Assembly (NCBI RefSeq): GCF_018613605.1
Contig: NZ_JAGGPU010000010.1
Coordinates: 247,946-311,945, forward strand
DNA length: 64,000 bases
Source of the DNA: Pedobacter sp. ISL-64
GTDB lineage: Bacteria > Bacteroidota > Bacteroidia > Sphingobacteriales > Sphingobacteriaceae
Reading direction: 5' to 3'
Shown: positions 16,810 to 26,791 of the stretch, one piece after another
How positions within the stretch are numbered: position 1 is the first letter of the stretch
Layout: each line of letters begins with the position of its first letter
Program-made: the position numbers and the translations under genes
The notes under the pieces: model-generated
The model's input: only the letters and a program-made list of their open reading frames with translations
Told to the model about the DNA's origin: nothing
Database searches by the model: none

Positions 16810-19251
16810 TTAATTTTTCATACGGCCTTGTTCTGCTTCGGTTCCCGTTGCACGGCGGCGAGCAGGTTTAATTTCATTTTTACCAAAACGATAGGTAAAA
16901 CTGATTCTACCAATTTGAGTTTCATTTTTTTGATGTACTGAGTAAGTTAAACCCGGATAGGCGCTTGATAAATTGTTTTCAGACATGTTAAATACATCTG
17001 ATAAGGCCAATTTCAAACTTGCCTTTTTGTTAAACAGCGATTTACTCAAACCAGCATCCACATAATAACGGGCTTTTAAACTTAGCGTTCCATAATCAAG
17101 CGGTGATTCGTAGCTACCGTTTATCTCTGCCGTAAAACCATCCATAATGGTAAAGGTTTGTTGCGATTTAAATTGGAAAGAGGTTTTTCCGGTTTTTAAA
17201 GCGCTCCCGGCCAAATCTGGTGATTTGAAACTGAGGTAAAAAACATTTAAGTTATTGTTGGTCTGCCACCATTTCGTAATCTGAACAGGTACGTTTAAAT
17301 TGGCATTGTAGCTAATGTTGGTGGCAATATTTGCATTCGTTTGATATAACGATTGATTCGCTGCATCTGGCAAAATTACCTCTGCAATTACATCGTTAAC
17401 CCTGCTATAGCCAATTGAGAGCATATATTTTTGCAATAGTGTATAACTAAGCTCAAAATTGTGTGTATACTGTGGGTTTAAAAAAGGGTTTCCTTTGCTA
17501 TAGGTAAATTCGTCTAAATAATAAATAAAGGGATTTAAAGCATCATAACTTGGTCGGTCTATCCTCCTGCTATAAGAAAAACCCAACTGATTGTTTTTTG
17601 AAAGCGTTTGCTGAACAAACAACGTTGGAAAGAAATCCCAGTAATTTCGTTCTACAACAGTATTTTTGGTAATCAAATTTCCTTTCGAATTGGTTTGCTC
17701 AACCCTTAAGCCAATCTGTACGCTGGTATTTTTAAACTGCTTGTTTATATTGGTATAAGCCGCATTTACATTTTCATCGTATACAAATTGATTGCTTCGT
17801 TTTACATCGTTTTGCCAGGCATTGCTTACCAACTCTTCCGCCTGCAGATCGTTGTCAGTTTTAACCCAGCTGCTTTTAACCCCGGCTTCGAGTTTAACCG
17901 TTTTGTTAAGTGATACATTATAGTCGACTTTAAATGCTTTGATATCAATAATCGATGGGGTGTTGTTGCGGGTATACCTGATCGGGCGGATTCTATCTCC
18001 ATTGGGAAACTGATAATCGTTTTCATAATTAGAACCATCGTTTCCTTTGTATTTGGAATAGTCTACATCTGCCGAGATTTCTGAACCCGCGGTATCCAGA
18101 ACAGATTTATAATTTAAGTTATAAGAAACATTATTGTATTTGTTTGCTTGCAATGATTTGGTTATCAGGGTAGAATCTACCTGGTTAAAAGATGGGCCAA
18201 TTAAAGTATTGTTTACCGCAGTTTCATTTCCATGGTTAAAATAGCCGTTTACCAATATACCAATGGTGTTTTTCTTATCGATAAAGTAATCTAAACCTGC
18301 TTTAAGGTTATTGTTATATTGTTTTCTTTTGCTTTCACCTACCTGCATAAAGTAAATATCGGGTGTGCCATTCGAAATCCGGTCGATAGCGATCAGGTTA
18401 TCACGCTCAAACTTACCATAGTTGTAGTTCCCAAAAAGATTAAGTTTCTGTGTACGGTGGTTCAGGTTTAAACCCGCATTTGCCCTTAGGTTTTTACCAT
18501 ATCCTAAAGATCCGTTTATACTGCCGTTTGTTCCGCCGTTTTTACTTTTTTTGGTTTTGATGTTAATAATTCCCGAGTTGCCAGAGGCATCGTATTTTGA
18601 AGACGGATTGGTAATCAGTTCAATGCTCTCAATCTCCGAGCTTTGCATATTGCGGAGCAGGTTTGCCACATCGGCACTGCTCATATAGGTCTGTTTTCCA
18701 TCCAGTTGAATTAGCACACCTTGTTTACCCATCATCGAGATCTTATCATTCTGATCTACCGTTACGCCTGGTGCTTTTTGCAAAACCTCAAGTGCAGTAG
18801 AACCCGTCATAATCGAACTATTTGAAACGTTCATCACAATCTTATCCATTTTTCTCTCGATTAGTGGTTTAGTTACAGCCACATTCACATCTTTTAAGTT
18901 TTGAGTGCTCGCGGCGAGCTGAGCCGTTCCGAAATCTACCTTTTGATTATCTTCTGTTAAAACGATGGTTTTACTTTTAAGTGTTTTGTAACCCATGTTA
19001 CTGGCTTTATAAAAATAACTCCCCTTACCCGAAACATTAAAATTAAATGTTCCGTTTGGATCGGTAAATGCCGTTTTAACCACGCTCGAATCGGATGCTT
19101 TAAAGAGCACAACGGTAACGTAATCTGCAGGTTTTTTGGTTTCATCTAAAATTACCCCGCTAATGTTTGGTTTAGGATTTGTTTGCGCAAACCCCGCTGT
19201 AACGGTAAAAAGGAAAGTAACGATAAGTGATATTCTGTATAATGTTTTCAT
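16810..19251 (-). CDS. TonB-dependent receptor-like outer membrane beta-barrel protein
   Basis: A protein of about 813 residues with a signal peptide (TVTAGFAQ), a carboxypeptidase-regulatory-like domain (about 25-105; ISGVILDETKKPADYVTVVLFKA begins it), a plug-like region (LEVLQKAPGVTVDQNDKISMM; NPSSKYDASGNSGIINIKTKK), and a long barrel of the outer-membrane beta-barrel type 3 family. It is probably involved in uptake or surface binding; the ligand is unknown. The upstream in-frame ATG at 19308 is less likely because the signal peptide begins at MKTLYRIS. No SusD follows. It is divergent from a LytS-type kinase gene, which may suggest regulation, but this is inference. The C-terminus (RRRATGTEAEQGRMKN) is an unusual charged tail. 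Confidence 0.85.
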   Translation of the reverse strand: MKTLYRISLIVTFLFTVTAGFAQTNPKPNISGVILDETKKPADYVTVVLFKASDSSVVKTAFTDPNGTFNFNVSGKGSYFYKASNMGYKTLKSKTIVLTEDNQKVDFGTAQLAASTQNLKDVNVAVTKPLIERKMDKIVMNVSNSSIMTGSTALEVLQKAPGVTVDQNDKISMMGKQGVLIQLDGKQTYMSSADVANLLRNMQSSEIESIELITNPSSKYDASGNSGIINIKTKKSKNGGTNGSINGSLGYGKNLRANAGLNLNHRTQKLNLFGNYNYGKFERDNLIAIDRISNGTPDIYFMQVGESKRKQYNNNLKAGLDYFIDKKNTIGILVNGYFNHGNETAVNNTLIGPSFNQVDSTLITKSLQANKYNNVSYNLNYKSVLDTAGSEISADVDYSKYKGNDGSNYENDYQFPNGDRIRPIRYTRNNTPSIIDIKAFKVDYNVSLNKTVKLEAGVKSSWVKTDNDLQAEELVSNAWQNDVKRSNQFVYDENVNAAYTNINKQFKNTSVQIGLRVEQTNSKGNLITKNTVVERNYWDFFPTLFVQQTLSKNNQLGFSYSRRIDRPSYDALNPFIYYLDEFTYSKGNPFLNPQYTHNFELSYTLLQKYMLSIGYSRVNDVIAEVILPDAANQSLYQTNANIATNISYNANLNVPVQITKWWQTNNNLNVFYLSFKSPDLAGSALKTGKTSFQFKSQQTFTIMDGFTAEINGSYESPLDYGTLSLKARYYVDAGLSKSLFNKKASLKLALSDVFNMSENNLSSAYPGLTYSVHQKNETQIGRISFTYRFGKNEIKPARRRATGTEAEQGRMKN

Positions 19252-19572
19252 TTTTAGGTGTTTATTCTTAAAAAAATAGGCAAAAAGATTTCTATACCGC
19301 ATGTACATGCGCTTTCAATTTAATTGCTTGCTTATTTTAAAGTTTAGCCCGGAAACGAAAGGTTTCCGCTTGTTTAGTTGTAAGTAAGACGACGGTTTTT
19401 TAAAAAGGTTACAGGGAAAGTGAAAAAGTCCCGAGTCGGGTTATTCTCCACTGTGAACATTCAAATACTGCACAAAACAATACATCTACTATTTCAAACA
19501 CTACCTTTCCTGTTTTATGGTTTTAGTTTTGCTATTATTGCTACAAGTTTGATGAAAATTAAACTTAACCTT
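19252..19572. other. Divergent intergenic region between receptor and kinase genes
   Basis: It contains one small perfect hairpin (GGAAAC/GTTTCC at 19351-19367) and AT-rich DNA. In-frame GTG (19420) and ATG (19552) codons precede the chosen kinase start. I see no clear LytTR direct-repeat site. Confidence 0.5.
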
Positions 19573-21174
19573 ATGAAAAAAATCATCTTCATATTTCTCA
19601 GCTTCATTGTTGTGGTATCTACTGTAAATGCGCAAAAAGGCATCAACTTTAATCTTATTTACGCTGCTGGCGGGAAAATGCTTATGTGTGTTGACAGCTC
19701 AGCTAAAAATGTTGTATACTCACTGGGATTTCCAAACCAACCCTATACATCCTTTAATTATTTACCCGAAGTAAACAATGTAAGTATCTCGATTAATTTT
19801 AGAAAGAATATTAGTATACAACACTATCGGTACACCATTTTAGTGGATAATAAACCAATTTTGCTAAATAAGTCGATCGACATGTCGCAACTGAAAGATA
19901 CCCACGCAGGAGGGGATGAAGAAATATTCCGTTCTACAACTTTTGGTATCTTCACCATAAAAGATAAAATCATTACAATAATAACTTATGACATCAAAAA
20001 GCCACAGGATGTTTACAAAAATATTTTTTACGGAAAACCAATTCCGAGAGCAAAGGTCTTATCTTTTTCAAAGCATTTTAAAACTGACCAAGGCGTTGAT
20101 TACAAATGGATCATCAATCCAAAAGACAGAACAAGAATTGCTTTAACTGAAAAGGAAGATGAGCTAACCATTGTTAAGGACATATCAGATATTGATTATC
20201 TCTACTACACCACGATAAAAGACAAAAAAAACAATAAAATAATTTTTGAATCCACTATTTGGCGATATGGCGGCATCATAAGTAAAGAACATGAGCCTTT
20301 ACCTAATATAAATATCGACAAGAATATTTTTAAAAAGTCAGGAGATTATGAAATTATCATTCAGCCACGAATTAAATGGACTGTTTCGCCAAAAGAAATA
20401 GAAAAATATATTACCAGATATACACTTTCAGTCACTTTAGCTGAAGAAAATTATACCAAAAAAGAACTTTATAGCTATGCTTTAATGGCAGCATTTGTTA
20501 TTGGTTTAAATTTTTTACTGATACTTAACGCGATCAAAAGAAGAAACAAAAAAAGGTTGACAGTTGAAGAACAGCAAAAAAACACTGCAAAGCTTCAGCT
20601 TAACTCCATTCGTTCCCAGTTAAACCCTCATTTTCTGTTTAATGCACTCTCTGGCATTCAAAACTTGATGAATAAAAATGAAATAGACAATGCCAATAAA
20701 TACCTGTCTAAGTTTGCCCGGTTAACCCGTAACGTACTTGATGATAAAGAACTGATCAGTTTATCACAAGAAAAAACTTTATTAGACGATTACCTGCAAA
20801 TGGAGCAATTGCGGTTTGGCTTTAAGTACGAAATTAACTGTTCGGAAAACTTAGATTTGGATAACGTAGAAATACCCAGCATGCTGCTACAGCCTTTTGT
20901 AGAAAATGCGGTGAAGCACGGCATATCGAAAAAAGCTACTAACGGAAAAATTATAATCACATTTACTAAACAAGCAAACGATTTAGAGTTAACTGTTGTC
21001 GATAATGGAAATGGATTTGACACAGAAAAAAAGCATAATGGTTTAGGTCTGCTATTAAGTGAAAGTAGAATCGCACTCTTAAATAGTATTTATAAGGAAA
21101 ATCGCTTTACTTTAGCCATACAACCAACCCCCAACGGCACTAAAATAAGCTTAACATTAACCGATTGGCTATAA
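19573..21174 (+). CDS. LytS/YehU-type sensor histidine kinase
   Basis: A membrane histidine kinase of about 533 residues. The start at 19573 gives a clean signal sequence (MKKIIFIFLSFIVVVSTVNAQ). Residues about 22-298 form an exported sensor domain with no family I recognise. One transmembrane helix lies near 299-324. The cytosolic His_kinase domain follows: QLNPHFLFN with the phospho-acceptor His353, then a GHKL ATPase with the N-box LLQPFVENAVKHG and G-box VDNGNGF. It is followed after seven bases by a LytTR response regulator, its evident partner. The signal is unknown. Confidence 0.9.
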   Translation: MKKIIFIFLSFIVVVSTVNAQKGINFNLIYAAGGKMLMCVDSSAKNVVYSLGFPNQPYTSFNYLPEVNNVSISINFRKNISIQHYRYTILVDNKPILLNKSIDMSQLKDTHAGGDEEIFRSTTFGIFTIKDKIITIITYDIKKPQDVYKNIFYGKPIPRAKVLSFSKHFKTDQGVDYKWIINPKDRTRIALTEKEDELTIVKDISDIDYLYYTTIKDKKNNKIIFESTIWRYGGIISKEHEPLPNINIDKNIFKKSGDYEIIIQPRIKWTVSPKEIEKYITRYTLSVTLAEENYTKKELYSYALMAAFVIGLNFLLILNAIKRRNKKRLTVEEQQKNTAKLQLNSIRSQLNPHFLFNALSGIQNLMNKNEIDNANKYLSKFARLTRNVLDDKELISLSQEKTLLDDYLQMEQLRFGFKYEINCSENLDLDNVEIPSMLLQPFVENAVKHGISKKATNGKIIITFTKQANDLELTVVDNGNGFDTEKKHNGLGLLLSESRIALLNSIYKENRFTLAIQPTPNGTKISLTLTDWL

Positions 21175-21181
21175 TATTATA

Positions 21182-21928
21182 ATGAAGGCAATTTTAATAG
21201 ATGACGAAATTTCCAACTTAGAAAACCTACGGACTTTGCTACAAAAGCACTGTTCGCAGGTAACCATAATAGCAGCAGCGCAGAATATCAACGATGCGGT
21301 TGATGCTATTGAAAAATATTCGCCTGATTTAGTATTTCTGGATATTCAAATGGGCGAACAAACAGGTTTTGATGTACTAAAACTGCTTCCAACACGTAAT
21401 TTCGAAGTTATTTTTGTTACCGCTTACGATCAATATGGGATACAAGCAGTAAAATTTGCCGCCTTAGATTATCTTTTAAAACCCATTGATATTGAAGAAT
21501 TGATAAACGCAGTAAATAAAGCTGAACATAAAATGGCAGCACAAATACAAAATATACAGCTCGATTTTTTACTGCAGCAATTAAAAAAGCCTGAAACGAA
21601 TGTTAGCAAGATTGCCCTACAGATGCAAAGCGAAATAAGGTATGTTGCTTTATCAGAAATTATACGTTGCGAAGCAGACAATACATATACCCGCTTTTTT
21701 CTTTCAAGTAATGAAAAAATATTGGTTTCCAAATCACTTAAAGAGTATGCAGATCTACTGCGCCCCAGCGGATTTTTAAGGACTCACCAAAGCCATTTAG
21801 TAAATCCAAAATATGTAAAAAGCTGGTTAAAAGAAGACGGTGGTATTTTACTATTAAGCTCTGGGGAAAAGATACCCGTTTCTAAGCCCAACAAAGACAG
21901 TGTAAAACAAGCCTTGCAAAAGCTCTAA
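21182..21928 (+). CDS. LytTR family response regulator
   Basis: A 248-residue response regulator. The receiver domain (1-120) has phospho-acceptor Asp54 in FLDIQMGEQTGFD, and the conserved Lys in LLKPIDIEEL. The LytTR DNA-binding domain (about 145-245) shows IRCEADNTYTRFFL, KSLKEYADLL and FLRTHQSHLVNPKYV, all typical. It sits seven bases behind the histidine kinase gene, so the two form a two-component operon. Targets are unknown; the divergent receptor gene is a candidate by position only. Confidence 0.93.
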   Translation: MKAILIDDEISNLENLRTLLQKHCSQVTIIAAAQNINDAVDAIEKYSPDLVFLDIQMGEQTGFDVLKLLPTRNFEVIFVTAYDQYGIQAVKFAALDYLLKPIDIEELINAVNKAEHKMAAQIQNIQLDFLLQQLKKPETNVSKIALQMQSEIRYVALSEIIRCEADNTYTRFFLSSNEKILVSKSLKEYADLLRPSGFLRTHQSHLVNPKYVKSWLKEDGGILLLSSGEKIPVSKPNKDSVKQALQKL

Positions 21929-22006
21929 GTAATATATAAGTCTTTATTTAGCTTTTCATATAATATTAATCGAGAAGCATACTGCTAAAATGTGATCTAA
22001 GGCGAT

Positions 22007-22121
22007 CGTCATCCTGAGGGTTATTTTATTGTATAAATATTCAATGACAGAAGAATTTAAAAGGGATGTTTGATTAGAAGTATCGTCATCTCCACTACGC
22101 AGGGCTTCGGTCGAGATGACG
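22007..22121. repeat. Intergenic palindromic repeat, CGTCAT/ATGACG ends (R2)
   Basis: An inner palindrome CGTCATCTC/GAGATGACG lies at 22084-22121, and another CGTCAT begins at 22007. The text GGTCGAGATGACG and a following GAAGGATCTTTAAG resemble the elements at 35968-36083 and 62080-62188. The rest of the gap 21929-22309 between these convergent genes shows nothing else. Confidence 0.65.
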
Positions 22122-22309
22122 ATCATCCCATTGGAGTCTGTCAATGGTAGCGGAGTCGAAGGATCTTTAAGCTGTATGATTTGGTAAGAAGTTTCGGGTT
22201 GGGCGTTTGCAGTCAATTAACCATTTAAGCAAAAACATAAAAAAGCCACAGATAAACAAGCTTACGCATGCATATCTATGGCCTTTAATTTTCCAAAGTA
22301 AAAAATCTT

Positions 22310-23989
22310 TTATTTTACGCCAAGTACATCAACACCTTGTTCGAAAACAACATCAACCGGAATATTCTTTTTGGTCAACCGGTCCAGATCTGTTTGAAGT
22401 TCTGTATGAATAACCGCTTTTTCTTTTTGTGCTTTTTCTACCGCAACTTTGTCGCCGTTACCCTGAAGGGTAAGAATGAATGCGCTTAAATCGTTCATGG
22501 CAGTTGCAAATTTTTCGAAGTTTACTTTATAAGTACCTTTAGCTGTACGCTCAAAAGCACCTTTTTCCTGGAAATAATTAAAGCATTGCATATTGGCTTT
22601 TCCATGCGCCTCAGAAACGCCGAAGCGAACAGAGCGTAAAATACCAGCCATAAATGTGGTGTAATAATCTTTTATATCACCTTTCAGCTCACCCTTTTTA
22701 AGTAAGCCTGTTACCATATACAAACCTAAAATATCGGCTTTGCCTTCTTCTAACCAGCTATACTGTTCTTTTAATGCCGCACGTACAAAACCTTTTCCGG
22801 TAATTGTTTTTTTAATGCCTAAACCATGAGCTACTTCGTGAAACATTACGTTTGCAAAAAAAGCATCAAACTTAATGTATTGTTGCTGATCGGCTTCAAT
22901 TAATTCTTTTGAAATCGGCACCAATATCTTATCAAATTTCGCCTGCATAGCATTTTTCAGCTGTGAACGGCGTGTACCTTTTTCCTGTTGAATTTTTTCA
23001 TCGTTTGGAAGATTAACGGCAATGGTTTTCGATCCGGCATTACAGTCTCCTGCATAATAAACCACATCATATGCATTTAGCTCAGAGTCGGTTCCAGGTG
23101 TTTCGGTTTTGTATTTCGCTGCAACAGGTAAGTTTTTCTGTAATTCAGGAAGCATTTTTACGTACTTCGCCAAACGCTTGCTCCACGCTGCATCTTTGAT
23201 TAAAACATAAGCTTCGTAACTGGTACGGGCATTAAACAGTTTATCCTCGTAATTTTCAATGGGGCCGATAATAATATCCAAACCATTGGTTTTCATATCT
23301 AACCAGGCATAATCACTTGCGGTAAAATTATCCGTTACCAAAGCATCGGCCCTTAAGTTTAAATATTTTTTTAAACCGGCATCTTCAGCAATTAAAGCTG
23401 CCTGTTTTAATAACGAGCTTGCTTTTTGTAATTCTGAAGCAAATAATACATGATAGGGTACAGTTGATAATTTGCCGGTACTGTCTTTTTGAATAACCGA
23501 ATATGCACCAAACTTATCAGCAAGGTCCGATTTTTCTATGGCCTCTTTTGTAATTCCGTATGGATAAAAAGATGCGCCCTCTGGTTTGGCACCAACACCT
23601 TCAACAAAAGGTTTATCATTATTTAATCTATCCCAGGGGCCATAATTGATATTAACAAAATCGCGTGTTTTTTCATCTTTAATAGTTGCCAGCAAGCTAT
23701 CTCTTTGTGGGTAGGCTTGTTTCCAGTATAATTGATCCATAATTTCTGCTGCCTGAATCAACAAAGGCAAAATTTTACGGTCGTTAACACTTAGCTCGTT
23801 TATATTGGTGGTTAATTTTACCCTTTCGTAAATAGGCAGGCGTTGTGCAACATAATTGGTCAAACTATCTTTTTGTACTACTACAGCCTTTTCATCTTTA
23901 GATTTATTATTGCCGGTACAAGACGATAAGGCGCCTACAGAAATAGCTACTGCCGATAAAAACAGGGTTGATTTGTATAAATTCTTCAT
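22310..23989 (-). CDS. M49-like zinc metallopeptidase, lipoprotein
   Basis: A 559-residue lipoprotein; the lipobox GALSSC puts the acylated Cys near residue 24. The zinc motif HEVAH is at residues 384-388, and a second acidic motif EEGKAD follows about 27 residues later. This order resembles dipeptidyl peptidase III relatives (family M49), whose classic motif is HEXXGH followed by EECRAE. The spacing here is shorter and the site is HEXXH. The region IIGPIENYEDKLFNARTSYEAYV matches what I know of the M49-like group annotated as Zn-dependent hydrolases. It is likely periplasmic or surface exposed. Peptidase activity is inferred; substrate unknown. Confidence 0.7.
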   Translation of the reverse strand: MKNLYKSTLFLSAVAISVGALSSCTGNNKSKDEKAVVVQKDSLTNYVAQRLPIYERVKLTTNINELSVNDRKILPLLIQAAEIMDQLYWKQAYPQRDSLLATIKDEKTRDFVNINYGPWDRLNNDKPFVEGVGAKPEGASFYPYGITKEAIEKSDLADKFGAYSVIQKDSTGKLSTVPYHVLFASELQKASSLLKQAALIAEDAGLKKYLNLRADALVTDNFTASDYAWLDMKTNGLDIIIGPIENYEDKLFNARTSYEAYVLIKDAAWSKRLAKYVKMLPELQKNLPVAAKYKTETPGTDSELNAYDVVYYAGDCNAGSKTIAVNLPNDEKIQQEKGTRRSQLKNAMQAKFDKILVPISKELIEADQQQYIKFDAFFANVMFHEVAHGLGIKKTITGKGFVRAALKEQYSWLEEGKADILGLYMVTGLLKKGELKGDIKDYYTTFMAGILRSVRFGVSEAHGKANMQCFNYFQEKGAFERTAKGTYKVNFEKFATAMNDLSAFILTLQGNGDKVAVEKAQKEKAVIHTELQTDLDRLTKKNIPVDVVFEQGVDVLGVK

Positions 23990-24040
23990 ATTAAAGTATA
24001 TGGCTGCTAAATTAGTAAATTTTGAAAGCTTTGTATAAAG

Positions 24041-24074
24041 TTTGATGCATTGGGTGAAGTTTAAGATAACTTTG
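24041..24074 (+). promoter_or_regulatory. Promoter for the amidase gene
   Basis: TTTG at 24041-24044, a 22-base spacer, and TAACTTTG at 24067-24074 match the Bacteroidota -33/-7 consensus. The predicted start is about 24080, ahead of the ATG at 24103. This is the most complete promoter in the window. Confidence 0.65.
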
Positions 24075-24102
24075 TAACTTCAACTTGCTAACAATTCATA
24101 CC

Positions 24103-24939
24103 ATGTTATTTTCAAGGTCATCAAAATCATTATCTATTTCCGCTTTTTCTCTTGTACTTATTTTATCTGCCTGCGGAAGTAGCAAATATGCTGCAACAGA
24201 AAAAATCTATAAGGAAAAGGCAAAGGATTTTTCGAAAATAATCAATACCACGCCACCAGTCGGTCAGCTTTACGATTCATTAGGAGCAACAAACCAGGAA
24301 TGGATTGGTTCTGTAAATTTTGGGATACGTAAACCAAATTTTGTGGTGATCCATCATACTGCGCAAGATAGTTTGGCACTGACCATAAAGACATTTTTCT
24401 CCACTAAAGCGGGCACCAGCGCGCACTACGTCATTAGCCGTGACGGTAAAGTAGTGCATATGGTGAATGATTACTTACGCGCAAACCATGCTGGTTTAAG
24501 TAAATGGGGGAAAGATACCGACTTAAACTCTTCATCGATAGGCATTGAATTGGATAATAATGGCTTAACCGACCCATGGCCTGATGCACAGATCAATAGC
24601 CTGCTAAAGTTGTTGGCCACTTTAAAGAAAACCTATGGAATCCCGACAGCGAATTTTATCGGTCATGCCGATATAGCACCTAAACGGAAAAATGATCCTA
24701 AAAATTTCCCCTGGAAAAAACTGGCAGATAAAGGCTTTGGCTATTGGTATGATGATGTGCTGAAAAACCCTCCGATAGATTTTAATACCGAAATGGCCTT
24801 AAAATATATTGGTTACGATACCAGTAATCTCCCTGCAGCAATTACCGCTTTTAAAATCCATTTTATACAGAGTGATATTACACCTACTTTAACGCCTGTG
24901 GATGTTTTGGTACTTTATAATGTGTATACGAAGTATTAA
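24103..24939 (+). CDS. N-acetylmuramoyl-L-alanine amidase (Amidase_2), lipoprotein
   Basis: A lipoprotein of about 278 residues; lipobox LILSAC. The AmpD/PGRP-type amidase domain carries the zinc ligands in VVIHHTAQDS, in the central AHYVISRDGKVVHMVNDYLRANHAG region, and in IGHADIAPKRKNDPKNFPW, with the Lys/Asp pair typical of AmpD-like enzymes. It cleaves the bond between muramic acid and L-alanine in peptidoglycan or its fragments. I chose ATG 24103 because the signal sequence begins there; an in-frame TTG at 24085 lies upstream. The C-terminal 60 residues (peptide LKYIGYDTSNLPAAITAF) resemble a peptidoglycan-binding add-on. Role: wall recycling or remodelling at the outer membrane. Confidence 0.88.
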   Translation: MLFSRSSKSLSISAFSLVLILSACGSSKYAATEKIYKEKAKDFSKIINTTPPVGQLYDSLGATNQEWIGSVNFGIRKPNFVVIHHTAQDSLALTIKTFFSTKAGTSAHYVISRDGKVVHMVNDYLRANHAGLSKWGKDTDLNSSSIGIELDNNGLTDPWPDAQINSLLKLLATLKKTYGIPTANFIGHADIAPKRKNDPKNFPWKKLADKGFGYWYDDVLKNPPIDFNTEMALKYIGYDTSNLPAAITAFKIHFIQSDITPTLTPVDVLVLYNVYTKY

Positions 24940-25073
24940 AGATGTAAAGTGTAAGAGGGATGATGGGATAAGTTAAAGAGTCCGAAAGTCAGAGGGCCGA
25001 AGTATGTCGCAAAAACAAATGCTAATATTTGCTAGCCCACATTCTCTTCTCCAGGCATTGGAATACAAATTGT

Positions 25074-25113
25074 AGCAAAAAAAACACGGATAAATCTGCG
25101 TTCATCCGTGTTT
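25074..25113 (-). terminator. Intrinsic terminator of glnS
   Basis: Arms AAACACGGAT and ATCCGTGTTT with a 12-base loop lie 23 bases after the glnS stop on the minus strand, with a run of eight T following. The preceding gap has no other feature. Confidence 0.9.
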
Positions 25114-25135
25114 ATCTGTAGTTTAAAAACCTTAG

Positions 25136-26791
25136 TTAATTCGGCTTCTTAAACGTATCCTTTAATGTAACTGTACGGTTAAAAACCAATTTATCTGCAG
25201 TAGAATCTCTATCTAAACAAAAATAACCTTTACGGATAAACTGATAACGGCTTTCCAGATCTGCATCTGCCAGGGCCGGCTCGATATAAACGTTAGGTAA
25301 AACTGTTAAGCTTTCAGGGTTTAGGTAATCTTTAAAATCTCCTTCCTCAGCATCTGGTGTTTCAGAAGTAAACAAACGGTCGTACAAACGGATTTCGGCA
25401 GTTTTGGCATGCGGAGCACTTACCCAATGGATGGTTCCTTTAACATTTATGCCGCTGGTATCATTTCCACTTTTCGATTCTGGGATGTAAGTACAATGAA
25501 TTTCGGTAACGTTTCCGTTTTCATCTTTTACAAAATCTTCACATTTAACAATGTAGGCAAATTTTAAGCGTACCATTGTACCGGGTGCCAGGCGGAACCA
25601 TTTTTTTGCGGGTACTTCCATGAAATCTTCACGTTCTATCCAAAGTTCATTGCTGAAAGGGATCACACGTGTGCCGCCACCATCTTCAGCCTCTGGATTG
25701 TTTTCGCCGATTAAATCTTCTGTTCCTTTTTCGTAATTTGTAATCACCAGTTTAATCGGATCTAAAACCGCCATTACACGGTTAGCCGTTTTATTTAAAT
25801 CTTCGCGGATACAAAATTCCAATAAACTTAGCTCAATTAAATTTTCGCGTTTGGCAATACCAATACGTTCACAAAATTCGCGTACGCTTTTTGGTGTAAA
25901 ACCTCTCCTACGTAAACCACTAATGGTAGGCATGCGCGGATCGTCCCATCCATTTACTAAGTTTTCGTTAACCAGTTGAAGTAACTTACGTTTACTCATT
26001 ACCGTGCTGGTAAGGTTTAAACGGGCAAATTCATATTGTTTCGAAGGAAAAATCTCTAGTTTTTCGATAAACCAATCGTACAGTTCACGGTGTGAAACAT
26101 ATTCCAATGTACAGATAGAGTGCGTGATGTTTTCTATACTATCGCTTTGTCCGTGAGCAAAATCGTACATCGGGTAAATGCACCATTTGTTACCTGTACG
26201 GTGATGTTCGGCATGTTTGATGCGATAGATAATCGGATCGCGCATTAACATATTCGGACTGGCCATGTCGATTTTTGCCCTCAAAATATAAGCACCATCG
26301 GCAAATTCGCCATTTTTCATTTTCGTGAAAATGTCTAAATTTTCTTCAATGCTGCGGTTACGGTATGGGCTATCCTGTCCTGGTTCTGTTGGCGTGCCTT
26401 TTAAGGCTGCAATTTCATCTGCAGAGCTCTCGTCAACATAAGCCAAACCTTTTTCAATCAGTTTAACGGCGAAACCATACAGCTCATCAAAATAATCTGA
26501 GGCATATAATTCATTTTTCCAGTTAAAACCCAGCCATCTGATATCTTCTTGCTGACTGTTTACATATTCTGTTTTTTCAGTTACCGGATTGGTATCATCA
26601 AAACGCAGATTGGTATAGCCGCCGTATTTTTGTGTTAGTCCGAAATTTAAGCATATTGCTTTCGCGTGGCCGATGTGTAAATAACCATTAGGTTCAGGCG
26701 GGAAACGCGTAACCAAAGTTTCATACTTACCACTATTTAAGTCGTTCTCAACAATTTCTTCAATAAAGTTCAATGACTTCTCTTCACTCAT
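25136..26791 (-). CDS. glnS: Glutaminyl-tRNA synthetase
   Basis: Charges tRNA-Gln with glutamine. A class I synthetase of about 551 residues with PPEPNGYLHIGHAKA (HIGH motif) near the N-terminus, the VMSKRKL loop (KMSKS variant), and the two C-terminal beta-barrels of the eukaryote-like GlnRS type. The motif FDDTNP is present. Start chosen at 26791 (MSEEKS). The TACATTTG element at 26814-26821 lies between this ATG and the longer in-frame ATG at 26845, so the latter would sit upstream of the promoter. Full length. Confidence 0.96.
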   Translation of the reverse strand: MSEEKSLNFIEEIVENDLNSGKYETLVTRFPPEPNGYLHIGHAKAICLNFGLTQKYGGYTNLRFDDTNPVTEKTEYVNSQQEDIRWLGFNWKNELYASDYFDELYGFAVKLIEKGLAYVDESSADEIAALKGTPTEPGQDSPYRNRSIEENLDIFTKMKNGEFADGAYILRAKIDMASPNMLMRDPIIYRIKHAEHHRTGNKWCIYPMYDFAHGQSDSIENITHSICTLEYVSHRELYDWFIEKLEIFPSKQYEFARLNLTSTVMSKRKLLQLVNENLVNGWDDPRMPTISGLRRRGFTPKSVREFCERIGIAKRENLIELSLLEFCIREDLNKTANRVMAVLDPIKLVITNYEKGTEDLIGENNPEAEDGGGTRVIPFSNELWIEREDFMEVPAKKWFRLAPGTMVRLKFAYIVKCEDFVKDENGNVTEIHCTYIPESKSGNDTSGINVKGTIHWVSAPHAKTAEIRLYDRLFTSETPDAEEGDFKDYLNPESLTVLPNVYIEPALADADLESRYQFIRKGYFCLDRDSTADKLVFNRTVTLKDTFKKPN

